Below are positions 1-5,301 of a stretch of 13,512 nucleotides of DNA, one piece after another. The DNA comes from Candidatus Thorarchaeota archaeon (GTDB lineage Archaea > Asgardarchaeota > Thorarchaeia > Thorarchaeales > Thorarchaeaceae). The stretch's first letter is position 1. Each line of letters opens with the position of its first letter. The position numbers were made by a program, and so were the translations under genes. The stretch spans positions 1 through 13,512 of the forward strand of contig JAEOSL010000097.1 of NCBI GenBank assembly GCA_016840385.1, written 5' to 3'. The notes beneath the pieces are model-generated. The model worked only from the letters and a program-made list of their open reading frames with translations, had not been told where the DNA came from and searched no databases.

Positions 1-842
1 GTAAGACCACTCTGATCAACACAATAGGTGGAATCACCAAAGCAACTGTTGGTAAGGTGTACTGGGCTAATCTAAGGACTGACATCACTAAACTCAGTGA
101 GCGAGTTCTTACTGAAGCACGACGCAATTTCATCGGGTTCCACTTCCAGTTGAACAACCTGCTACCTCACTTGAATGCCTGGCAGAATGTGGAGCTTGCT
201 GCACGAATTGCAGGAGTTCCTCGACAAATCAGGAAAGACCGTGTTGATAGACTCATCAAAATGGTTGGTCTAGAGGAACGGAAACGTAACAAAGCTACAA
301 CATTGAGTGGCGGTGAGAAATCACGTGTGGCTATTGCTAGCGCACTTGTTAACCTCCTTGATACAGAAGGGAAGGGACTGGTCTTGTGCGACGAACCCAC
401 AGGAGACCTCGACCCAGAAACTGGAGAAAGGATTCTCGACCTCTTCCAGGAGCTTAACGAAACCATTGGTTGTTCGTTCTTCATTGTGACGCACAGCCAG
501 CAAGTTGCATCAAAGGCTGATGTTACCGTTGAAATTCGTGATGGTGTTATCTCCGGATTCCATCAGGCTGGAATTGACCTCGACGAACTAGATACTACTC
601 GTATCGTGCGACTCGATGACAAGCACAGACTCCCGATGCCAACTGATCTCCTTGACCTTGCAGGAGACCCACGTGAGTTCAGAATTACTTACGCCGACCA
701 ACGGTTCATTCTCGAACCACAGACTAGTGATGTCATAGACGCTATGCGTGTGAAGAAATCAAGAACATGCAGAGTTTGTGGGTCTGAGATTCCTGGTGGT
801 AAATTCATCTGCGCAAATTGTGGAAGTCAGGTTACAGTATAA
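1..842 (+). CDS. ABC transporter ATP-binding protein with C-terminal zinc ribbon (5' truncated)
   Basis: The reading frame is open to the left edge; the first visible codons (from position 3) read KTTLINTIGG, the end of a Walker A GxxGxGKTT, so the start lies outside the window. The GTG at 57 is an internal valine. In order along the 279 visible residues: a Q-loop (FHFQLNNLLPHL), signature LSGGEKSRVAIA near residue 101, Walker B with DEPTGDLD near residue 130, and switch histidine VTHSQQ. This is the MacB/LolD/FtsE style of ATPase that powers an FtsX-like permease at the cytoplasmic membrane; no permease is visible here. After the nucleotide-binding domain comes an uncommon tail: a stretch resembling an AbrB-type strand pair (IVRLDDKHRLPMPTDLL) and then a zinc ribbon, CxxC-x10-CxxC, ending at the stop. 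The ATPase call is firm; the transported substrate and the tail's job are unknown. Confidence 0.93.
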   Translation, partial: KTTLINTIGGITKATVGKVYWANLRTDITKLSERVLTEARRNFIGFHFQLNNLLPHLNAWQNVELAARIAGVPRQIRKDRVDRLIKMVGLEERKRNKATTLSGGEKSRVAIASALVNLLDTEGKGLVLCDEPTGDLDPETGERILDLFQELNETIGCSFFIVTHSQQVASKADVTVEIRDGVISGFHQAGIDLDELDTTRIVRLDDKHRLPMPTDLLDLAGDPREFRITYADQRFILEPQTSDVIDAMRVKKSRTCRVCGSEIPGGKFICANCGSQVTV

Positions 843-852
843 TTTCAAGATG

Positions 853-1338
853 TTAGCGACTCGCTTCTGGCGAGTCACTCCTCTTGAATAGTGACGCAAT
901 TTCCTCGATGCATCGCCAGGGTCCCATAGATCTTCTGATAATACGACGTTCTCTCTTGAGAATCTTGATACCCTTCAACTCCAACTCTTTCTCGATGAAA
1001 CTACAGATTTCTCTTCCCTCTTTGTCGTAATCTGTCAGAATGAGAACCTTACCCTTCTTTCCAGCTTTTGCTGCAATATGTTCTGCCATATCAATTCTTG
1101 ACAATCGTGATTGAGTCTTTATCATGGGTGCTTTAACTCCTAGATTCTCAAGAACTCGGACATCTCGTTTCCCCTCTACAACAATGAGGAGCTCCTCATA
1201 TTTTGAATCTAGGCTTTGGATGATTTCAATAAGTTCCCGCTCGTGCTCTTGGAGTCTGCCCCAGCGTCGTAAATCTTTGGCTCTTGTTTTGAAAATATCC
1301 ACTTTTCTTCGAAGTGTTTCTGGGTCCTTATCAGTCAC
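853..1338 (-). CDS. Small Toprim-domain protein (UPF0292/RNase M5-like)
   Basis: A 161-residue protein with a Toprim fold: the acidic motif VVEGKRDVRVL (Glu55, Asp59) and the LTDYDKEG motif (Asp103, Asp105) are the Mg-binding residues used by topoisomerases, DnaG primases and RNase M5. It has no zinc-binding, helicase or topoisomerase part, so it matches the stand-alone archaeal Toprim proteins whose substrate is not established. The N-terminal 50 residues are charged and probably helical. The start is a GTG at 1338: an in-frame stop lies two codons upstream and no ATG comes before the core. A GGTG about seven bases upstream is a weak ribosome-binding site. It lies 18 nt behind the alcohol dehydrogenase on the same strand and is probably co-transcribed. 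Its last codons carry a perfect hairpin (858-876). Confidence 0.85.
   Translation of the reverse strand: MTDKDPETLRRKVDIFKTRAKDLRRWGRLQEHERELIEIIQSLDSKYEELLIVVEGKRDVRVLENLGVKAPMIKTQSRLSRIDMAEHIAAKAGKKGKVLILTDYDKEGREICSFIEKELELKGIKILKRERRIIRRSMGPWRCIEEIASLFKRSDSPEASR
858..876. repeat. Perfect inverted repeat at a convergent gene end
   Basis: Arms gactcgc (858-864) and gcgagtc (870-876) flank a 5-nt loop. It begins 15 nt past the ABC ATPase stop codon and inside the last codons of the convergent Toprim gene. There is no T-run next to it, so it is not a typical archaeal terminator; it could protect mRNA 3' ends or simply be coincidence. Confidence 0.45.
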
Positions 1339-1356
1339 GTATCACACCATCAGTTG

Positions 1357-2400
1357 TTATGGATCGATTGCGACTTTCATAGTTTCGCCCTTGCTCATCA
1401 TCTCTAATGCGTTGTTGATGTCTTTCAATGGCATCTTATGTGAAATCAAGAGGTCTGGATTCACATCACCTGCAATGATGAGTTCGAGTGCCTGTTCAAC
1501 GTGTTTGGGTTTCAGATGGAAAACTCCCTTGAGTGTGAGTTGTCCATAGTGGAATCTAACAGTGTCAACCTCGAATTTGGTTCCAGAAGCCGCTCCTCCA
1601 AAGAGTACCGTAGTTCCAGCATCTCTTGTCATATCAACTGCTTGTTCCCAGAGTTGTGGTAGCCCTACTGCTTCAATGACAACATCTGCACCTCTTCCCG
1701 AAGTTTCTTCCCTCACTCGTTCTACAGGGTCTTCTTTTGCAGGGTCAATGGTGATATCAGCTCCAGCTTTCTCTGCGGTTTCTCGTCGTAAAGGAGCTAA
1801 ATCCGATGCAATCACTGTGGATGCACCATTCTTCTTTGCAAGCATGATCATCATCTGTCCGATTGGTCCTGCTCCAATGACCACAGCTGTATCTCCAAGA
1901 GAAATATTGGATTCCTCAATACCATGAACAACACAAGCAAGGGGTTCTGTAAGTGCTGCATCTCTGAAAGATAGAGAATCAGGAATTGCCTGTGTGTTCC
2001 ATTGAACTACAGGTTCGGGGACTCGTATATACTCAGCAAACGCTCCGTTAACGAGAGAATCTTTTAGCTCCGCACATAGGTTTGGCATATCTCTCTTACA
2101 ATAGAAACAAGTTCCACAGGGTGCAGAGTTGGTTGCGACAACTCGCATTCCTACTGAGAAATCTTTTACGCCTTCTCCGACTGCTTCGATAGTTCCTGCA
2201 TATTCATGACCAAATAGAGCTGGAGTGTGTTTGATTAGAAGTGGATGACCCCTCTTGTAGGTTTTAACATCAGTTCCACAGGTTAGCGCTGTTCCTACCT
2301 TGACCAACAGTTCTCCGGGTCCTATCTCTGGAATATCGGTTTCCTCATATCGAACATCACCGATTCCATAGTACATTGCAGCTTGCATCTTTCGAGTCAT
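1357..2400 (-). CDS. Zinc-dependent alcohol dehydrogenase (medium-chain MDR family)
   Basis: Oxidises or reduces an alcohol/polyol or related substrate with NAD(P); closest in style to sorbitol and threonine dehydrogenases. Counting from the ATG at 2400 (347 residues), catalytic-zinc residues are Cys41 (TCGTD), His65-Glu66 (FGHEY) and probably Glu152 (TEPLA). The structural-zinc lobe has all four cysteines (95, 98, 101, 109). The Rossmann motif GAGPIG is at 176-181, and Asp200 at the end of the second strand suggests NAD over NADP. A longer TTG start at 2412 is possible, but the ATG is preceded by GGGATT and a TATA-like box at 2432-2437 would place the transcript start just ahead of it. First gene of a probable two-gene operon with the Toprim gene; divergent from osmC. 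The exact substrate cannot be told from sequence. Confidence 0.9.
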   Translation of the reverse strand: MTRKMQAAMYYGIGDVRYEETDIPEIGPGELLVKVGTALTCGTDVKTYKRGHPLLIKHTPALFGHEYAGTIEAVGEGVKDFSVGMRVVATNSAPCGTCFYCKRDMPNLCAELKDSLVNGAFAEYIRVPEPVVQWNTQAIPDSLSFRDAALTEPLACVVHGIEESNISLGDTAVVIGAGPIGQMMIMLAKKNGASTVIASDLAPLRRETAEKAGADITIDPAKEDPVERVREETSGRGADVVIEAVGLPQLWEQAVDMTRDAGTTVLFGGAASGTKFEVDTVRFHYGQLTLKGVFHLKPKHVEQALELIIAGDVNPDLLISHKMPLKDINNALEMMSKGETMKVAIDP

Positions 2401-2431
2401 GAGCAATCCCAAGAGTTGCTCTCAATGCGCG

Positions 2432-2437
2432 TTTAAA
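2432..2437 (-). promoter_or_regulatory. TATA-like box for the alcohol dehydrogenase
   Basis: TTTAAA lies about 32-37 bases ahead of the ATG at 2400, so transcription would start a few bases before it. The palindromic core could also be read on the other strand, but it is too far from the osmC start to be its main box. Confidence 0.4.
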
Positions 2438-2464
2438 TGACTTACTGAGTGGCCAAACCACAAG

Positions 2465-2472
2465 GCTTAACC
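2465..2472 (+). promoter_or_regulatory. Possible TATA-like box for the OsmC gene
   Basis: GCTTAACC lies about 35-42 bases ahead of the ATG at 2507, allowing a leader of roughly 10 nt. It is a weak match to the archaeal box; the call rests mainly on spacing and on the gene being divergent from its neighbour. Confidence 0.3.
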
Positions 2473-2506
2473 TCTACGTACATCGGGATTTCAATAGGCG
2501 ACTAAG

Positions 2507-2959
2507 ATGAATTTGAAATCGAAATATCCCAAGGAGATGGAATATCGCTCTTCTTCTGTATGGGATGGACGCACCGGAGGAACTGTTACAGTGAGCAATG
2601 ATCACAAGATAGTCTATGGTACTCCGAAAACCTTTGGTGGAGACGGTGAAGGTGCTTGCCCTGACGAGCTATTCGTGTCATCAATTCTCGGTTGCTTAAA
2701 CAACACCTTCCTTGATTTTCAACGAAAGTTCGAAATGGAACTGAAAGCGCTATCTTTCAAGGGCCTGGCTACGGTGATATTTGATGGTGAAGGATACGCA
2801 ATCACTGGAGTGACCGTATCCGGTGAGGTCATCGTTGGAGAAGATGAGCTTGAAACAGGTAAGAGATGTGTAGAATTGATGAAAGAATACTGTCATCTAA
2901 CTAGAACAATCAAGAACAGCATTTCATTCAAGTATGAGATTTCAGTCCGTGAAGAATAA
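2507..2959 (+). CDS. OsmC-family protein
   Basis: A 150-residue protein of the OsmC/Ohr fold, a dimeric family that includes thiol-dependent organic hydroperoxide peroxidases. The conserved first motif is CPDELFVSSILGCLNNTFL with the peroxidatic-position Cys63; the second catalytic-position cysteine is Cys129 (EYCHLTRTI), at the expected place in the C-terminal half. Two more cysteines, 51 and 121, are present. The N-terminal part (WDGRTGGTVTV, IVYGTPKTFGGDGEGACP) matches the usual beta-rich swapped domain. Length is normal for the family. The stop codon is one base from that of the convergent Mut7-C gene. A detoxification role is inferred from the family; the sequence alone does not prove peroxidase activity, because many OsmC-like proteins lack a known substrate. 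Confidence 0.88.
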   Translation: MNLKSKYPKEMEYRSSSVWDGRTGGTVTVSNDHKIVYGTPKTFGGDGEGACPDELFVSSILGCLNNTFLDFQRKFEMELKALSFKGLATVIFDGEGYAITGVTVSGEVIVGEDELETGKRCVELMKEYCHLTRTIKNSISFKYEISVREE

Positions 2960-2960
2960 A

Positions 2961-3452
2961 TTACGCATTCATCTCTTGCATTAGCTCACCGATTCTCTTC
3001 ATATATTCGTCAATATTGATCCATTGCCCTCCCTTAAAGAAGACACTCTTACAATATTTACAATACCAGAATTCTGTGTAGTAATCGTACGTTTTTTCCA
3101 TTACCAGTGCTTTGATTTTCTCTTTTTCATCTTCACCAATGTACTCCAGAGATCCATTGCACTTGGTGCACCGAGATATCGAGGCATCAGCGAAAGGTTC
3201 GATTTCATACTTCAAGAAAACACTTGCCACCTCTTCATCCACTGATCCCCTCACCAGCATTGTTTCGGCTCCTGCATCAACAGCGCGGTGATATAGCTCT
3301 TCATCAGATGTCAAAAGGACTCTTCCTGTGTCTATGGCAATTTGTAGAAATTCGTCATCATGTATCTTTGTTGAAAACATTGCATCATATCCAGTTAATC
3401 TGAGCCATGTTGCCAGTTTGCCTAGCATTGAATCAACAACGAACGTCTTCAT
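2961..3452 (-). CDS. Mut7-C RNase-domain protein (PIN-like) with zinc ribbon
   Basis: The N-terminus reads MKTFVVDSMLGKLATWLRLTGYD, the hallmark of the Mut7-C domain, a PIN-fold putative ribonuclease domain named after C. elegans MUT-7. Acidic residues expected in the active site are Asp7, Asp32/Asp33 and Asp50 (LLTSDEEL). The C-terminal half carries a four-cysteine zinc ribbon (Cys95, Cys98, Cys131, Cys134), as in stand-alone archaeal members. The ATG at 3452 is preferred over a TTG at 3467 because GAGG sits eight bases upstream of it; this gives 163 residues. It lies 88 nt behind the PHP gene on the same strand, with a TATA-like box in the gap, so it may be transcribed both alone and with the upstream pair. 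The RNA substrate is unknown. Confidence 0.88.
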   Translation of the reverse strand: MKTFVVDSMLGKLATWLRLTGYDAMFSTKIHDDEFLQIAIDTGRVLLTSDEELYHRAVDAGAETMLVRGSVDEEVASVFLKYEIEPFADASISRCTKCNGSLEYIGEDEKEKIKALVMEKTYDYYTEFWYCKYCKSVFFKGGQWINIDEYMKRIGELMQEMNA

Positions 3453-3524
3453 GCTCTTTCCTCGCAAAACAAATGTAATCTAGGGCTCATCATCGAAATC
3501 TCATAATATTCTGCTCATGGGAAC

Positions 3525-3532
3525 GGTTAAAG
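3525..3532 (-). promoter_or_regulatory. Possible TATA-like box for the Mut7-C gene
   Basis: On the minus strand this reads CTTTAACC, about 75 bases ahead of the ATG at 3452, which would give a leader near 50 nt. It suggests that Mut7-C can be transcribed independently of the PHP gene. Weak evidence from sequence alone. Confidence 0.25.
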
Positions 3533-3540
3533 TTTCTGAC

Positions 3541-4392
3541 TCATTGCCCTCGAATTCGTTCACAAGATTTTCTGAGATAGTTTATTGTTTCAACTGATGT
3601 TCCTTTACTTCCTAGGGCATAATGTCCGTCATCACCATGGAAGTCACTTCCTCCTGTGGCAATGAGTCCAAGTTCCTCGGCTATCTTTCTGACACTCTCT
3701 ACTAGGTCCATATTCTCGGATTTTTGATATCCGTAATCAACTTCAACACCTTCAAGACCATGTGATTTTAGTTGTTGCAATAGTTGTTTCAGATTAACTT
3801 CTTTGATCAGTAGAGGGTGTGCAAGAACAGGAACCGCTCCGGACTCTCTAATGAGATTAATCGCGTAAATACTATCCATCTTCGATCGAGCAACATAAGC
3901 TGGTTTTCCAGAGGAAAGGTACTTTGCAAAGGCTTCATTGATATCCTTAACAACACCTTTCTCGATGAGGACTCTTGCAAGATGCGGTCTTCCTGGAGAA
4001 TCCACATCTTTCAAAATCACTTCGATTTCTTCGTCTTCTATCTCAATACCGAGGTCTCTCAGCTTCTGAATCATCTTTGGAAATCTAGTATGTCTTGACT
4101 CTCTGGTAGTTCGGAGTCTTATGTCTATAGGACTTTCTTCCAAAGGAACAAAATATCCCAGCATATGCAGTTCGAAACCCTGATACTCAGTACTGATTTC
4201 TACCCCTGGTATTCGTTGTAAATCAGTTAAAGTTGGAGCATCCATAAAATCACGGAGTCCATCAAGTGTATCATGGTCTGTGAGTGCAATACCTTCCAGT
4301 CCTATCTTTTCGGCACGTTTGACCAATTCCTGAGGTGAATGGAGACCATCAGACCGGTCAGAATGCACATGTAGGTCAGCAAGGGCTTTCAT
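3541..4392 (-). CDS. PHP-domain phosphoesterase (YciV/RNase AM-like)
   Basis: A 283-residue PHP metal-dependent phosphoesterase. Metal-binding motifs are all visible: DLHVHSDRSDG (Asp6, His8, His10), ALTDHDT (Asp39, His40), PGVEIS (Glu65), His76, VLAHP (His192) and GGSDFHGDD (Asp250, His252). The central insert with GRPHLARVLIEKG (about 134-146) and FAKYLSSGKPAYV (155-167) is typical of COG0613, whose characterised members act as 5'-3' exoribonuclease or 3',5'-nucleotide bisphosphate phosphatase. The ATG at 4392 has a strong ribosome-binding site (GAGGAGG) about nine bases upstream, inside the preceding gene. It overlaps the YkgJ-type gene by 17 nt, so the two are very likely one transcript. 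The fold is certain; the choice between RNA trimming and nucleotide hydrolysis is inferred from the family. Confidence 0.9.
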   Translation of the reverse strand: MKALADLHVHSDRSDGLHSPQELVKRAEKIGLEGIALTDHDTLDGLRDFMDAPTLTDLQRIPGVEISTEYQGFELHMLGYFVPLEESPIDIRLRTTRESRHTRFPKMIQKLRDLGIEIEDEEIEVILKDVDSPGRPHLARVLIEKGVVKDINEAFAKYLSSGKPAYVARSKMDSIYAINLIRESGAVPVLAHPLLIKEVNLKQLLQQLKSHGLEGVEVDYGYQKSENMDLVESVRKIAEELGLIATGGSDFHGDDGHYALGSKGTSVETINYLRKSCERIRGQ

Positions 4393-4816
4393 TATGAGCA
4401 GCCTCCTCTCGAAGGGTTTCCACGAGTTTCCGAACCTTGTGGCATATCTTCCTAATCTCTTCCCTGCTTACAGTTTCTCTAGAGGGACAGTCCTTGTCAA
4501 CATGACATTTCCTCTTTGTTGAGTGATAGATGATAGGATAATACCTACATCCTTCCGGTCTATGTTCATAGATTTTGCATTCTTTTGTATTAGGGTCATA
4601 AAAGTAACAATGTCCATCAATATTTCGGAGCTCACAAAATCCTGCCATAACACGTACAAGGAACTCCTTCCTATCGTATCCCAACTCTTCGATACGCTCT
4701 GCATCATCTCGGGTCAAGGTCATTTCTGTTTCAGTGCAGCAAAGACGAACCTCTTCACACGACCCGTCATGATTGCAAACGAACGGACTCAATATAGTAT
4801 AGTCTCCAAAGTTCAT
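4376..4816 (-). CDS. YkgJ-family cysteine-cluster protein (CxxCxxCC domain)
   Basis: A 146-residue protein with the conserved cysteine pattern of the YkgJ/CxxCxxCC family, proposed to bind zinc or iron: Cys14, Cys20, the Cys26-Cys27 pair, then Cys61, Cys70 and Cys80, and the diagnostic EHRPEGCRYYP motif around Cys90, with further cysteines at 104 and 110. The biochemical role of this family is not established. The C-terminal 40 residues are charged and probably helical. The ATG at 4816 lies about 30 bases from a TATA-like box (ATTAAA), so the mRNA is probably nearly leaderless. It is the first gene of a short operon with the PHP phosphoesterase; their 17-nt overlap suggests coupled translation. 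Confidence 0.85.
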   Translation of the reverse strand: MNFGDYTILSPFVCNHDGSCEEVRLCCTETEMTLTRDDAERIEELGYDRKEFLVRVMAGFCELRNIDGHCYFYDPNTKECKIYEHRPEGCRYYPIIYHSTKRKCHVDKDCPSRETVSREEIRKICHKVRKLVETLREEAAHNESPC

Positions 4817-4842
4817 GAGATGGCATATCGGTCAGATTGCGG

Positions 4843-4849
4843 TTTAATG
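4843..4849 (-). promoter_or_regulatory. TATA-like box for the YkgJ-PHP operon
   Basis: On the minus strand the region reads TCATTAAACC, about 27-33 bases ahead of the ATG at 4816. The spacing fits a leaderless or near-leaderless archaeal transcript. Confidence 0.4.
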
Positions 4850-4900
4850 ATCATCACGCTTGATAGGTCGCTCACATCCCTACTTCATCATCATCCCGAC

Positions 4901-4905
4901 AAAAA
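4901..4905 (-). terminator. Short T-run after the 76-residue gene
   Basis: On the minus strand TTTTT begins about 18 nt beyond the stop codon at 4924. Archaeal RNA polymerase can stop at such oligo-T tracts without a hairpin; five T is near the lower limit. Confidence 0.3.
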
Positions 4906-4923
4906 GTAAGGAGTAAATTAATT

Positions 4924-5154
4924 CTATAAACCCTTTCTTGCCAACCTTCGGGATGGTGAAAGAGAGTCAGTTAGATCTTCTGCGCCTGTCTTTGGCAAAG
5001 AAGTTGTAGGAAGTACCTTTCCAGTAATCTTCAGATATGTTGCTGCACGAACTGCGTATAATTGGGCCATAATATCATTGGGTTGAGTAGTAGCACCAAT
5101 CAGCAATGCACGTCTTTTTCCGAAGATGTCAAAGAAGCGGTCTAGTATTTTCAT
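4924..5154 (-). CDS. Hypothetical small basic protein (76 aa)
   Basis: I do not recognise this protein. It begins MKILDRFFDIFGKRRALLIG, then AATYLKITGKVLPTTSLPKTG and a Ser/Arg/Lys-rich end (SPSRRLARKGL). There is no signal peptide, clear membrane segment, cysteine or nucleotide-binding motif; the first 40 residues look able to form helices. Reasons to think it real: it is the only good minus-strand frame in a gap between two well-defined genes, it starts with ATG, and a TATA-like sequence (TTAAGATT, 5173-5180) lies about 20-27 bases upstream, fitting a leaderless transcript. It is divergent from ABCE1. Against it: no recognisable family and no ribosome-binding site. It could be a lineage-specific gene or a chance frame. 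Confidence 0.5.
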   Translation of the reverse strand: MKILDRFFDIFGKRRALLIGATTQPNDIMAQLYAVRAATYLKITGKVLPTTSLPKTGAEDLTDSLSPSRRLARKGL

Positions 5155-5172
5155 CTTGCTCTATCCAGTGCT

Positions 5173-5180
5173 AATCTTAA
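5173..5180 (-). promoter_or_regulatory. Possible TATA-like box for the 76-residue gene
   Basis: Minus-strand TTAAGATT lies about 20-27 bases ahead of the ATG at 5154. It supports a leaderless transcript for this small gene, but the match to consensus is modest. Confidence 0.3.
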
Positions 5181-5243
5181 CGGGATTGCACAAAAGGTTT
5201 TCCAACTCGACATTTTTCCAGTCCACGCATCATCAAGCCAAAG

Positions 5244-5252
5244 CGCTAAATA
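5244..5252 (+). promoter_or_regulatory. TATA-like box for ABCE1
   Basis: GCTAAATAG lies about 50-58 bases ahead of the ATG at 5302, giving a leader near 25-30 nt that contains an AGGTG ribosome-binding site (5286-5290). Confidence 0.4.
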
Positions 5253-5301
5253 GTCACACACAGCAAACCCGTATTGCTCTTCGACAGGTGTTGAACAGAA
5301 A

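Noticed and set aside
57..59. GTG at 57 as the start of the ABC ATPase
   Set aside because: The frame is open upstream and encodes the end of Walker A, which the protein needs; the real start is outside the window.
1124..1549. A 141-codon plus-strand frame across the Toprim and dehydrogenase genes
   Set aside because: It is antisense to two well-supported genes, and its Ser-rich translation is typical of a shadow frame.
4523..4909. A 128-codon plus-strand frame
   Set aside because: It lies almost wholly antisense to the YkgJ-type gene, whose cysteine pattern is clearly under selection, and its translation shows no family features.
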